Origin: Trebouxia sp. TZW2008
Lineage: Eukaryota > Chlorophyta > Trebouxiophyceae > Trebouxiales > Trebouxiaceae
Length of the DNA: 64,000 nucleotides
Reading direction: 5' to 3'
Assembly: GCA_002118135.1 (NCBI GenBank)
Contig: BDIU01000399.1
Span: 204-64,203 of the forward strand
Shown: in pieces, positions 36,828 to 49,600 of the stretch
How the letters are laid out: every line of letters starts with the position of its first letter
Position numbering within the stretch: the first letter of the stretch is position 1
The notes under the pieces: generated by a model
Told to the model about the DNA's origin: nothing
Databases searched by the model: none
The model's input: the letters and a program-made list of their open reading frames with translations, nothing else
Made by a program: the position numbers and the translations under genes

Positions 36828-39800
36828 TCAGTGCCTTTTTACTGATTGACCAGCGTACGCTCTGATGCCTCTATGTGATACAGCTCCATCTGATGTGAGC
36901 ACACCTGACTGGGGCATGTTGGTCATCTGACTAGCATCTGATTGCAGTTGCCTACTTGACAGCTTGCCCATGCTGCCTTCACCACCAGCCTGACTGGCAA
37001 CTTCAGTCTGAAGACGCTGCAAGAACAAACCAGTTTAGCTTTGGCACAAAGTGCATCACAAAACTATGCAAATAGCCAAGCGGCATGTTGGGCGCAACAA
37101 TGTGACAGGCACATATACTGGCAGACCAAAGAGGATTGAGGATTCAAGTGTACGCAGTGCCGTTCCCATTCATGCAAGTATGCTTGCATCACAGGGGTGC
37201 AGGCCTTGCCCAGCTATCTGATATAGCGCAAGTGCTGTGTCGCTTCTCTCGTGCAGCACCTGAACACAACCCTGTTGCCATTACATCAATGCTGCATTGA
37301 CAGACCACCTGTCTTACCAGGCAAAGGCTGTACGAAGTGCCAGGTGGTGCAAGGTTTAACATTGCGGTGCAACATTTACACCAGTGCTGCATTGACATAT
37401 GACATGTAATACCAGGCGAAAGCTTACTGAGAGCCAGGTGCTGGAGGGATTGAGGTTGCGGGGGGTCCAGCCCTGTGTGAGAGGGGCGGAGGGAGGCTGG
37501 GGCACGGGGGTAGAGGTCTCCATAGCCTGGATCCAAGGATGTTGAAGAGCCTCTTCTGGTGTCATCCTGTCCTTTGGATCCCATCTCAAGCATGCCTACA
37601 AGAATTGATGCGAGTCCAATTTTGACTGATGCCTGAGTCAGTGCGTGCCATGCTGGTGCTTTTTAAGCTGCCGGTGACGCCGTAGACAACTTGGAAGTGA
37701 ATGCAATACAAATGGACTGCACTTCAGTACAGGCCTTCCTCTGTCGTGATGTGCCTGATGCATGCGCATCTGTTTCTTGTAAAGCAAATGATCTGCTGTA
37801 CTGCAATGGCCTCAAAGCCACTTGCCAGGCAATCTTGCCTAAAAACAGGGCAGACTTAGCAGTCCAAACCTCAGATGCTGGCCAAACCTTTGATCTCAAC
37901 ATCCCCTTGCTGCAACATGCACACACATATACTGCAGAGAACATGGTGCGGTGTACTGAATATTGCAGGCACTTTGCAAGACGACAAAGACTGAGCACCT
38001 GTAGGAATGATAGCAAATGGGCATCAGTGCACTTAAGGGCTTGAGCCAAGTCCTTGGTGCCAGGGGTGCTGCAGCATGCACACGCAAATGCTGCATGCAT
38101 CAAACAACTGCTATGCTACCTTACCTGCAGGAATGATAGGAAGTGGGCATCAGTGCACTTCAGCGCCTGAGCCAGATCCTTAGTGCCAGGGATACGGCGC
38201 AGGCCAGCCTTGTTGGGCGTCATCTTGAGGGCGCCATTGGGCTCAAAGAAGTGGTCCTTGCGGGTGGCCCTGTCCATGAGGGGGGCAGGCGGCACACACA
38301 TCATCTCCACCACTAGCTGCATCTGCTCCATCTCATTCTCCCCTGTAAACGGAAAACTTGTGTCGCCACAAAGAGAACTTGCACAACATTAATTTATAGT
38401 CAGTTCACTGATGCTATGCGCCTAGCTGGGCCATGGACCTGAGTAGCAAGCACAGAAATCAAACTTTATAGTGATCTGCACCCATGGCCATCTGGAATGC
38501 TTCAAAACAAGCCAAACCAGAGCTTGAAATGTAAAATGTTGAGTGCACTGACATGCTGATGCTCACAAGTGCATGCAGCAGCTCCTGTCTCATTGTCAGG
38601 TGCATGTTGCCACGGACAGGTGCATGCCGCACTTCCTGTCTCACTGTCAGGTGGATACAAAGGCTGCGTGCAACAGTACAGCTCATGAGATGTGCTTGCT
38701 GGTCAAGAGTGCTGCAAGACAACGAAGCTACCAGCTTCCTGGAGCCAGATGTGCAATCAAGAGCAGTCCCAACAGCTTGCAGAAGCACGCCAGCCACCAT
38801 GTCACTGATCCATAGGCAATGCGACCTTGTTGGCCACTTTAGTAAGCATACCAGCAAAGTTGGTTACTGTAATAAGCATACCAGGAAAGAGTGGATAGCC
38901 AGTGTAGAGCTCAGCTAGGATGCATGCCAGGCTCCACATGTCAATGGCGGGGCCGTAGCGCAGGCCCAGCATGACCTCAGGGCTCCGATAGAAGCGGCTC
39001 TGGATGTAGCTGTACACCTGCTCACCCTCAAAGCAGCTGCTGCCGAAGTCAATTACCTACACCAATGATCAATGACCTTGCATGTTCAATGCGTCAATTT
39101 GAGTGTGGCTGCAATGATACCCCCAGTTGCTGCAAGGTACACATGTTGCAGAACATGCATGATGAGATATGTGACACAGTATTTCACATGCTGCAGCCAG
39201 CCTTCATGGCTGATTGCGTGTGCCACACACTGGCAATGACTGTATGTCCATCAAGTTAAGGCAGTCTATGGCATCGTGAATTGCCCCCAAGTAATCATGT
39301 TGTGCAGCAAGGCTGTGTCAGTATGTCAAATTCAGTAGGTCCAATATACTTTAGTGGTCCAGGTTGCTGTTGCATGGAACAGAGGTCTGGATTGCGCATA
39401 GTCACAAGCTGCGCATCAGATGCAAAAAGGAAAAACAGCGACTCGTCAACAGCGGGCAGAGGTTGTATGTGATAGCAATGGGGCGTGATGCAGGGTGGAC
39501 TGACCTTTACACCAGACCTGCCACTCTCCTTCAACAGTATGTTCTCAGGCTTGAGGTCACAGTGCAGCACCTGCTGGCGCTTCAGGAAGCGCAAACACAC
39601 CAGCACTTGGTATGCAAACTTCCTGCACACACAAGACTCCTGTCGATTCATCTCTCCTGGCCGATGATGCTTATGCATTTTGTGTCACAATGGCTTACAA
39701 GCAATAGTGATGTGTCTCATAAGCTGTTCTGAATAGCAGGAAGTTGTGCGGCAGTTCAGTATAAGTCTGTTGCCTGCTGATTTTCATGCATTTGGTCTCA

Positions 39801-42063
39801 CAAGGCCTTATCAGCAACAGTGCTGTGTCTCACAAGCCTTTGTGACTAGCAAAAACTTGCGCATGCACAAATACTCACCTGATCAGGCGAAGGCTGCTGC
39901 CCTTGAAGTTGTTAGCCTTGATGTAATCATACCTGCAGGCATGCAACTCATGACTCAGGACTATCTTGCAATGCAGGTCTTCTGAAACACAGCCAGCCAG
40001 TATGCATATATACTGCCTGCAAAGTGCATGTGCAAGCACCGCTTCACAGTTGGCCTTGCTTCTTGTCGCAAGCAGTGTGTGGGATTTGAGACAAGCATCT
40101 GTGAAGTGACATGCTCAAGACAGCATGCAACCAGTTGCTGATGGCATTCAGCATACATGAGCTGAGAGCAGTAAGTAGTGGCAGGGGTGACTTACAGGTT
40201 GATGGAGAGCAGCTCGAATGAGATGCAGAGATGATTCCTGAAGGACAGGCTCTCCCTGACGTGCACCACATAGCTGCTGTTATCACTATCCTGCACAGCC
40301 AAACCCACTGTCTCAAACTGCTGATGCAGCCTTGACATTACACCAGGACCTCAGCTACACAACGACCTCCAGACATCAGCATGCCACACAACTGATGAAG
40401 TGAGCAGCCAGATCTCTAAGCAGTGCTGCTGTACAGCACTTCAAGGCTGACATCGAGCCTGAAAGTGCTGTGCTGCCATGATGCAGATGATGTTATGCTT
40501 ATGATACATTGCTGCATGCAAAAGCCATATCTGTGAGACACAGAGACATCAACAACTGCTCAAAGGATGAGCAGCAGGCTTCAAGCGCCTTCACCATGTG
40601 GCATGTTGCAGGTGCTTTCTGTTGCTGGCATAGCTGACCTGAGCACGCAGGTGTTCTAAGATCTTGATCTCAATCAGGGCCTGCTTGTGGAAGCGTTTCT
40701 GGTTGCGTATGACCTTGAGGGCACACAGTTCACCAGTCTTATGGTCCCGGCACTTGAGCACCTGCCCAAAGCTGCCTTTGCCCAGCCGAGACAAGATCTC
40801 AAAGCGATACCCTATGTGATCACCTGCCACCATCTTGTAATCCCCCCACTCATCATCATACCTACAAGTGGGAACAGCAGGACTGATACATGGCCTGTCC
40901 TGCTGACAGATGCATGCCTGCAGTATGCAGCATCAAATTAAGTTCATGTGCTGCTGTGCAAGCAGTGGCGCCAGAAGCTACTCGCAAGCTTCATTTACGG
41001 TGAGCCGCATGAAAGCAACCTTTGCATACTCTCAGCTGCGAGTAGATCTTGGCAAGGTGCCCAACAGGCAACCTGACACAGAAAACATTGCCTGCCGGCC
41101 TCAGGCATCAGCAGTTTGAATTTGTGGTCATCAGCAACACGAGGACATGCAAAGCGTGTTGCAGCTTGCCACTGTATGATTTTGCTGCACATTTGATCCA
41201 ATGCAGCGAAGCCTTCATCTAGTTGTCTGAAAGAAGCAAGCATTGTCAGTGTACAGTAACCTCTCCATGCAATGAAACTCGACGTAAGGACATTTTGAAT
41301 GTAAGGACATTGTCATTATGAACTAATCACTGCAATCCAGCTGCAATGGCACATCTCAGCAAGGACAACCTGATACAAGGACAATTTGCTTGGTGACGGA
41401 AGCAATTGTTAGAAAGAGAAGTCACTGTTCAGGTAGTTCATCACATCATGCAAAGGCAGATGCTCACCCATGATTGAGGTCAGAGCTGTGCGGCTGTCCT
41501 TCAATCTTTCTTGCACCCACGCCCAGAAAGTAGATCTCTGGCTGATTCAGGATCTCGCTCTGCTCATAGCCTGTGAGTGCATGGCTGTGGGCCTGCAGGG
41601 CTTGAGAGGGGGTCAGGGAGGGGGCTGTGCCACCATTGCCCTCCTGTGTTGAGCTGTGGACGGGTCTTGTGGGCGCCCTGCATTGCTGTGTTTCAGTCAT
41701 GCTCACACTTGACAGGCTAGTGGCTACCTCAATAATTTGTTGATGGTGGGACAAAGAAGATCAATGAGCTGTCAACGATAACGGTGATTGCCTGTTGGCA
41801 GCTGCCTCTGGTTGTACAAGCTAGATAATTGTGAAGGCTCTTGCATGATATGGTTTTCCCTGGCTTGGAAGCCCATCTTGTTATTAGTAAGCATGCAATG
41901 CCAAGCATCAAGCCAGAAGTCGCTGACATCATGTGTTGACTCAGCATGGAATTGAAGGTCAAAGCAGGTCACTCAGTCAGACCTGGAAGCAGATGCTGTT
42001 GCAGGAGAAGTCTGCACAGACTGTGCTAGCGGTTGCTGCTGCTGCTGTTGCTGCTGCTGCTGT

Positions 42064-42095
<32 letters not shown>

Positions 42096-42859
42096 ATGCT
42101 GCCGATGCCCCTGACTGAGATTAGTGCTAGTAGTTGGACCCCGCCAAGTCAGCGCTCCACCATGCTGTGCTTGCGCATGATGACTGGCAGCTGCACCATG
42201 CAAGTGCGGTGCTGCCTTTGGACTCAACCCTCCTAGAGGCGCAGGCTTGTGATACTGCCTAGGGCTGAACAGCTGCGCCTGTGGCTGCTGCAGCTGCAGC
42301 CTTAGCACAGGAATGGCTGGCCGACCTGCTGCAGAAGCTGCATGGGCAGCAGGCTGGTTCTGCTTGCTGTGTGCATTGCTGCTGGGGTGGTCTTTGCTGG
42401 AGGTGCGGTGAGCACGCTGTCTGGGACTCAGCAAGGAGGCCGCCTGTTGTGCTTGCAAGGCTGACTGGTAGTGAGTCCTGCTTCGTGGGGAGTACAGGCT
42501 AGCATTGTTATGCTGCAGATGCTGTTGCTGCAGGCTGCCAATGTATGGGGCCTGAGGCAAGATAAACCCAGCAGCGTTGCCTGCGCCGCTAGGCACATTA
42601 TTGTTGTTCCTGCGCGAGCTGAGTGGCGGCCTGTATATGGGACTTCTAGGGCTGAAAATGTCTGTTTTGTTCTTCCTAGGCGAGGTCTGGCTGTCCCCTA
42701 TCTGAAGTTTCTCCTTGACCTGCGCATCATGCACTGTGTCTATGCTGCAACTCAAACCCTGAAAGCGGCACTTGTTGCAGCTGTGAGTGTGCTGACCTTT
42801 CGAAGGTCTAGGGTTGGCAGCACGACAGACCCCGGGTGATCGCCCTGATCACGTCCCAT
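36828..42859 (-). CDS. DYRK-family dual-specificity protein kinase with Q-rich, SPR-repeat N terminus
   Basis: DYRKs autophosphorylate on tyrosine in the activation loop and then phosphorylate Ser/Thr targets. The inferred start exon (42859-42797, [20 protein letters not shown]) joins in phase 0 to VKEKLQIGD (from about 42718). The N-terminal region repeats short SPR motifs and ends in about 20 glutamines. The DYRK-homology box follows: [19 protein letters not shown] (near 41550), then YDDEWGDYK (near 40855). The kinase has [37 protein letters not shown], the YSY activation-loop pair, [31 protein letters not shown] and [21 protein letters not shown], so all catalytic residues are present. The last exon (about 37020-36828) ends [17 protein letters not shown]2-like or plant-type DYRK is likely; the subfamily was not resolved. 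Several introns carry copies of adjacent exon ends. Confidence 0.92.
37280..37460 (-). repeat. tandem copy of an exon 3' end in a DYRK intron
   Basis: On the plus strand, TGCTGCATTGACA...ACCAGGC(A/G)AA...GTGCCAGGTGGTGCAAGG...ATTGCGG (37280-37378) is repeated as TGCTGCATTGACATATGACA...ACCAGGCGAA...GAGCCAGGTGCTGGAGGGATTGAGGTTGCGG (37382-37460). The second copy includes the end of the exon after subdomain XI ([10 protein letters not shown]). Confidence 0.6.
37996..38190 (-). repeat. duplicated exon 3' end with functional-looking splice sites (DYRK)
   Basis: The exon end [21 protein letters not shown] (about 38190-38126) is repeated about 128 bp downstream in the intron as [21 protein letters not shown] (about 38062-37997). 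The copy is preceded by CTGCAG and followed by GT, so it could be spliced as an extra exon. Only one residue differs. Confidence 0.8.
38565..38652 (-). repeat. two-copy intronic repeat (DYRK)
   Basis: GTGCATGCAGCAGCTCCTGTCTCATTGTCAGGT and GTGCATGCCGCACTTCCTGTCTCACTGTCAGGT are about 50 bp apart in the intron following the exon that ends near 38885. No coding match is seen. Confidence 0.5.
38841..38895 (-). repeat. tandem copy of an exon-end/donor segment (DYRK)
   Basis: The exon end TTTCCTGGTATGCTTATTACAGTAACC, whose GTATGC is the likely donor, is followed directly by AACTTTGCTGGTATGCTTACTAAAGTGGCC, a 30-bp copy that keeps the GTATGC donor. Confidence 0.6.
39668..39870 (-). repeat. diverged two-copy repeat in a DYRK intron
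   Basis: ATGCATTTTGTGTCACAATGGCTTACAAGCAATAGTGATGTGTCTCATAAGC and ATGCATTTGGTCTCACAAGGCCTTATCAGCAACAGTGCTGTGTCTCACAAGC lie about 110 bp apart with similar flanks. Confidence 0.6.
41279..41395 (+). repeat. copy 2 of the dispersed GTAAGGACA-type repeat
   Basis: GACGTAAGGACAT, GTAAGGACAT, a 55-bp spacer with CTGCAATCCAGCTGCAATGGCAC, then CAAGGACAA and CAAGGACAATTTGCTTGG. Same box order as the copy at 3405. It lies in a DYRK intron. Confidence 0.55.
42033..42102 (-). repeat. CTG/CAG array encoding polyglutamine (DYRK N terminus)
   Basis: About 22 triplets, mostly CAG with some CAA on the coding strand, encode a glutamine run in the DYRK N-terminal region. CAA interruptions at regular places suggest the run is partly stabilised. 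Confidence 0.85.
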
Positions 42860-43676
42860 CTGAGCTGTTTGCAACCCTCACATCCTCCTTGCCGGACGTC
42901 CAGTTTATGGCCAGATGTGGCTGGGCAACCGACTTTGACGACCGCTCAGCCTCACCAGGAACGCTTGTGACTGGTGAATGCTAACAAAAGGATCAACTCT
43001 GGCCTGTGTGCAAAGCTGTCGCAAAGCTGCTTTCAAGCAAGTTGGCGAGTGCAAACTCTTCTATGATGCAGAGAGAGAGATGGTCTTATCAGGCCGCCAA
43101 ACGACAGTCAAGACTAGGTGAGCACGGTAGGGTGCGCGCAATGTAGGCACGTAATGACGCTTCAACTCTCTGAACGTGGACGGGCAAGCTTCCCACGCGC
43201 AACAGCGTTTGACGAATTTTCGTTGTCAGGAGTACGAATGCAGCTTCGGGCCATGACTAACAAGACTCGACTTCCCGCTATTGCTCGTCTTAGAATTCTA
43301 ATTCGGAGCCATTACCCGAATTGAACGCCTCTGCATGTTACCAGACTGCAACTTGGTCAAATTGGTGTGAGAAGCGCTGTGGCACCTTCCATTGGACGCG
43401 ATGCTGGCAGCACCTGCTGACAGCTGCGTCTGAGCAGCATACTTCGTCAAAAGTTGCACAAATTGCAGCATCACGTGCACAGGTAATATCAATATAGCCC
43501 AAAGCTAGAAAAGAAAAGAAAAGTGTACGCCAATAGGCGTCACAACGGGAGCCCAAAGCTACTCTAAAGCGCATTTATCGTCACGGTGCACTGCTTCTGG
43601 CGTGCACGGTCGCAGCCATCTGAACATGCTGTGAATAGTCCTTGAATAAGCCTAGTTTGCAATGGACAAATTGTAA
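42860..43676. other. intergenic region, DYRK promoter / BBS9 3' end
   Basis: The region should carry the DYRK promoter and 5' UTR and the BBS9 3' UTR, both on the minus strand. There is a small (AAAAG)n tract near 43505-43522. No supported coding exon was found. Confidence 0.4.
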
Positions 43677-46600
43677 TCATTGCTGTGTTGCAGACAATGA
43701 GGCGCCCTGTGAAAGCCTCTCAAGCACAATAGCTATGTGCCGCTTGAGCTTCACTGTGTCAATTGCCTGAGTGAGGGGCGTTGGCTGGACCGACCTCTCC
43801 TGTTGGTTCTTTGCAAGCTGGTGACACAACAGATGCGTCATACCAGCTTCTGTGTATTCCTCCCAGCCAATTGACCCCTTATCAGACACCTGCAAAATAC
43901 TGCCTGTAATATGAACTATAGATATGCGTGCCTGGGCTGTGGTTAAATGCTTGGCATTGCTAAGCTTATGTGAATAGGTTTAGCAGCAGGTGAAGTACAG
44001 AAGGGCACAGGCTGCATGCCAATCCTTTGGCGTCAAGCTGTACAGAACAGATCTAGCCTGTGCAAGCTGCAGTCAGCTGCTGTAAAACAACTCAGTTGCT
44101 TGTCTGATGAGTGTTCCCCCTTTTACTCTTTTGGAGCATGGTTCCCTAAGGTAAGGAGTTGCATCCCATACCCTGTGCATGACTCCCGTATGGGCTGGTG
44201 TTGCCAAACAACTCTCATATGCGGGTGATTCGCCCCGTAGCCTGTGCCCCTTTCAGATGTGGGGCACAGGGTATAGGGCAACATGCAGCTGTCAGCAGGT
44301 GACAGTTTATTACAATGATAGTAATGAATCGCGCTTCCTAGCATACATTGCTAGTTGTGTGTGGCTCAAGTGCTGTCTTGCCAGGCAGGCTTGGCTTGAG
44401 CGTCATGATAAGAGCATCTGATGTTCAACCGTTGAAAAGTGACAGTCGGCCAAAGCACTCCAATGATGCCATACCTGAGGAGAGAGATGTGTTGTGAGGA
44501 CCGCCATGTCTGCATCTGACACAGCCAAGCCATATCTGACTAGCTGCAACACCAACTGCAGTGTAGCAGATAACTGCAAGCCTGCTGCCTCCACCTCTGC
44601 TTGCTGCTGCTCTTGCTGGCTGCCTACAGTGCACAGATACACATCATTTGTAAGCAACCTTAAACTGTTTGCAGCAAGCCTGCCGCCTCCACCTCTGCTT
44701 GCTGCTGCTCTTGCTGGCTGCCTACAGAGCACAAACACACGTCACTTGTAAGCAAGCTGAAGCGTTTGCAGCAAGCCTGCCGCCTCCAACTCTGCTTGCT
44801 GCTGCTCTTGTTGGCTGCCTACAGAGCACAAAGACACGTCATTTGTAAGCAACCTGAAACGAGTGCAGCAAGCCCGCCGTCTCCACCTCTGCTTGTTGCA
44901 GCTCCTGATGGCTGCCTACAGTGCACAAACACCTGTCAATCACAAGCAATCTGACAGTATATGCAGCACGCCTGATGGACCAAACGAATGCATCACGGGA
45001 TATAGTGTCTGCGCTTGTGCATGGTACAGCAACTTTTGGAAGAAAGTCTGTACGATAGGCTGAGAATCAGCTTGTTTGTGAGCAAAACATAACCAGACAA
45101 TCATTGGGTCTATCAGGGGCAGGGTGCATCTCAAGAGGCATGGATTGAGGTGTCAAGGCCAATATAGCTTGCAGTATGGGGTCCTTGACAGTCTGTGCAT
45201 TACAGTGCAGTGTAGGCACCTAGATTCAGCATTTGAGGAAAGGTCTCCTGCATGAGCCACAGCTATCCAGGTGCTCTCTTGAGGAATGCCGAGACAGTTG
45301 ATTGCATGCGTAATACAATTCAGATGTCTGTTTTGTATTGATTCATTGTCAACATTGTCTGTTGACCCCCCCTGTTTGGGTCCAAAGGAAAGTAAAATTG
45401 ATGAGCGGGTCCAGGTGAGCCAGGCTGCCAGGCTAATGACATTTCAATTGTGATGTGGCAATGTGCAGTGTGCGCACCTAGATCCAGCAGCTGATGGAAG
45501 GTCTCCTCCATGAGCAAGTCCAGGTGAGCAAGGCTGCCAGGCTGTTTGTCTTTGAGTTGCACCAGTAGCCGCTTCTGCACTGCGCGGTGCTGCTGAGCAC
45601 GGTCAGCCAAGGCCAGGTCGGTGGCAGCCACCGCCTGTCGCGCCTGTGCATGCCTTTCAATGCTGGCCCACAGCTCCTCCAAAGGCACAGCCTCCTGCAC
45701 ATTCACACCACCAAATGACTGTGAAGGAATTCTCAATAGTTCGTGACTTGAGCCGGTGCGTGCCTCCCCATGCTGCCACACAGCTCCTTCAAAATTAACA
45801 GCCTGTGCGTGCCTCCTGCAGCCCCGCTCCTTTCATTGTGAAGTGCTGTCAAGTGGGTACTTGGTGACTGACAAGTGATATCAAAACAGCTGCAATTAAA
45901 TGTTACTTACTGATTTCATTTGACGCTGACAATCTGCTATACAAGCCTTGAAAAGCAGCATCCATCATTCACCAAGCCAGTTGGCACAGAAGCGCTGTGG
46001 TTTTCTCTTCCAAGCCTATAAATCACCAGTGCCTGCTGCAGCCTTGCACATCATTGGGCAGTGCTGTCACTTGCTGTGCTATCAGTGCGACCAAAGCAAA
46101 GTCGATCAGGCTGCGGCATGAAGCTGGCATGCACACAACAGGCATATAGCCACCAGCCACATCCAGCACAACCACTGCAATGTGACATTGCATGTTACAC
46201 GTGCCCAAGCTGCAACAACTAGAGCTTGCTATGCATGATTGAGCAAAGGATGCTGCAATACGTCACCTTGAAAGTGATGGCAAACGTGTCTTCAGGGCCA
46301 GTTCCATCTCGCGTGACTGCTTCTGCATGGCTGAAGAACTGCTTAAGCCGCTGACAGAGCTCCTGCACAGCCACAGGCGATGCACACCTGACTTGGCAGC
46401 AGACTTGCACCACAGCATGTACAAGCACTTCGCGGCTACATGATCTACCAGCAGGGAAAAAGGAGGCACAGTTTGATGAGGTGACCTGTTTCATGGGGCA
46501 TAACAAAACATACATGCCAATGTCATTGATAGTAGCACAAAGGCAGCTCGATAGCGCGACTGCATTCCAATTTGTCACTCAGCAATGGATCCAGCAATGA

Positions 46601-49600
46601 AGAAGTGCAGCAAGGCAAAGGCAGGTTGGCGTATCACCTGTACAATGAGCCATATTGCTTCAAAGCTGTCAGACTGGATGCGGTAGCGGCCAGCAGACTT
46701 GGACACCAGGATAGTGACTGTGGGACCACGCGCATACTTGAAAGTCATCACATTGGATACCTGACTGCGCTGCTGCAAGCTCATCTGCAAAAATAGCAGG
46801 GCAGCATGCAGGTCAAGACCTCCACAGACCATGACTTGGCGTTGTGAGCAGACATCTGGCATGCAGCCTGTTGCTGTGTTCGCCACAACAGGAGACTTAT
46901 GTTGAATATTTCATGGTTTTTAGCACCTCCAAGCTGGTCAAATAACGTCAGCAGGCACCAGTGCGACACCATGAATTTGCAGCAAGGCAGAAGCCTTTCT
47001 GTTGAGTGTGTGCATTAGCAGCGCACTTTGTTTGTCGTCACCAATATTCGCAAGCAATTTGCGTGCTGTGTAGCATGCATAGCATACTGTAGACCCCAAA
47101 TGCATTACGCGCTACTGCGTGCTGCTGCCACCGCACGACATGATGCTGCTGGCAAGTGTACAGACATGCTTCAAATCAAAGCAGGCTCTTGATGAATGTA
47201 CATGCTTGACATGCACCAAAGCATGTTGTAAATGATGACAAGGTGTTGACCTGGGCTTGAGCCAACATGTCTTCAAACAGCTCTGCCAGAGGGGGAGGGG
47301 CCCGATTTGTGTCCAGGGTCAGCTTGAAAGCTGCTGTTTGCACTGGAGCTACCAGCCCACAGAACAAGCACAAAGGCAGAGCCACCTGCACAGACGGCAA
47401 CACCGCATAAGCACTCCGGCTGCTCTTCAATGACTGTGTTGATGATACTCTTAAACTGTCACTGCAGTAATAAGCCAGAGCTTGCCCAGCTTGAGATGCC
47501 CAGCTTTACACATTTACAGGCTACATTGATGATTTAACCCAAATGTGTTGTTGGCATGCGTAAACCTAGCTCAGCATTAGAGTGCTACAAAATTTTGATA
47601 GATGACAAGGCAAGTCTGGCCAGTATGTGCAGCTGCATGCACAAGTTTGCTTGACAGCAATGGCGCTGGGCAGCACTCACCGTAAAGACTGCAGTGCGTG
47701 GTTCGCCTGATGGCAAAGCATAGGTGGCCACAGCTGTAAGGGTGTTGTTGGCTGGCACATGGCTGCCCCTTGCCTCCATGCGCACACTGACTGCTGTGCT
47801 GTCTGATGGGCTCACCTCAGGCACTGTGAAACAGTCCTGCAGAAGACAGACAAGGGAAGCGCTGCCTGCGTGCCTGCTTGCTGTGGCTGCTTTTGCGCGA
47901 TCAATTGAGGAAGAGGCGAAGACTTTGACATGGGAATGTGATGCACATGATGTGTGTGTGTACACCTCTGCAACTTTGACTCTGCATGTCTGCCTCTTTC
48001 ATCTCATCGCAACTACCAAGGAAGCACGCTCCATTGCATTTGCCATATAGCTTTCCGTTGAGTTTGCTATACAGCGCTGCATTGCATTGATTATACGCTC
48101 CACAAACAATCAGCTTGTGTAGGTTGTGCAAAATTGGAAAGGCATCAGGACAAGAGCCCACCTGGTGTAGGAAAATGCCTGTGGGCGCAGACAGAGAGAT
48201 AGAGACATCTGTCAGGGGGGTAGTGTCGTTTTGGCGCAGGTACAGTTGCACAGTAAGAGTGCTGTAGGAGGTGCTTGCCAACAGGTCTCCCACCATGTCC
48301 TCTTTGTCATCCAGCAGTGATGGCACCTGCATGGCATACAGTAAACCCAATCAGTTGAATGCTTGAATGGGAATGAGTGATGAATGGGTTCTGCTCATAC
48401 ACGCAGCCCTCACCCTGTAGCTACATCAGCAAGGCAACATGTGTTCTTTGTCATCCTGTAGTGATGGAACCTGCATGGCGTCCAGTCAACCCAATGAATT
48501 GGTCCAGCTCACAGACGCAGTCATTATCTAGTCGCCGCATCAGCAAGGCAAATGTCTTCGCTGTCAATCCGCAGTCATGGCACTTGCATGGCATACGGTA
48601 CACCAAATGAATCGGGGCTGTTCACAAATGCAGCCGTCATCCTGTGGCCACAGTAGTAAGGCGACATGTCTTATTTGTCACCCAGCAGTGATGGCAACTG
48701 CATGGCATACGGTCATGTCAACAGAGGCTTTTGCTCACAAATGCAGCCATTATCTGGTGACCAGATCAGCAATGTGAGATTTCTTGGCAGCTCTGCCCAG
48801 TGCGACCATGACCAAGGCAATTGTCAAAGCATTGCCAAACAATTTGCATTATTCAGGCGCTGAATCTGAGAGGTGCTGAGATGCCGACTACATGCAATGG
48901 ACGGAATGACTCCAACTGGAGGTGCTGGATGACAGTAGCAAAGCATGTGAGATTGTCACAAACTCTGAGATGGACATGCGCAGCAGCTCTCGTTTTGATG
49001 TATGCAGACACGCAGCTGCTTGCATATCACCTGTGCTGTGAGAGTGAGTTGTTCCTGAGCCAAGGCTGGCTCAATTGGAGCTCCAAGGGCCTGGATCTGA
49101 CTAGTCAGCTGCCGATACTCTCTGTCCAGAGCTGTGTAGTCGATGTCACCGCTGTGCTTTGCGTCCACAGCTTGCAAGGGAGGGTCGGTGCCCAAGTAGC
49201 TAAGAGTCAAAACGCCGGCATCATCCAGTGTCACAATCAACCCTGCGACGGAGTCAAGACAGCTGAAAGCCACTCCTTGCGCTGCATGCTCAATAGGCTG
49301 TATGTGTCAAGCCAGCATGAGCTGAAAAGCTTCAAAAGCAACTCTGCAGCAGCGGCTGGTTCTCTTCAGCAAACAGTGCATACATAGTAGATGGCGTCTT
49401 GACCAATGTCTCAGATGAGCTCGATCGGCACAAAAGCAAAGCATGGAACAAGCAAATTACTACTTGCACTACTTTCAAACAACAATGTCATTGTTGCTCG
49501 CGGAATATGTCACCAACCTTTAACGAACCATGTCAGTGTTGCTCCATGACAGCATTGAGATGGTTTTGCAGGTCAGGAAGTCACCTTGCTGGCCTGCAAA

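Noticed and set aside
44576..44965. Regular 97-bp tandem array considered as a CRISPR-like array
   Set aside because: Units are repeats throughout with no unique spacers, lie inside a eukaryotic gene and contain copies of its own exon start; no cas genes exist.
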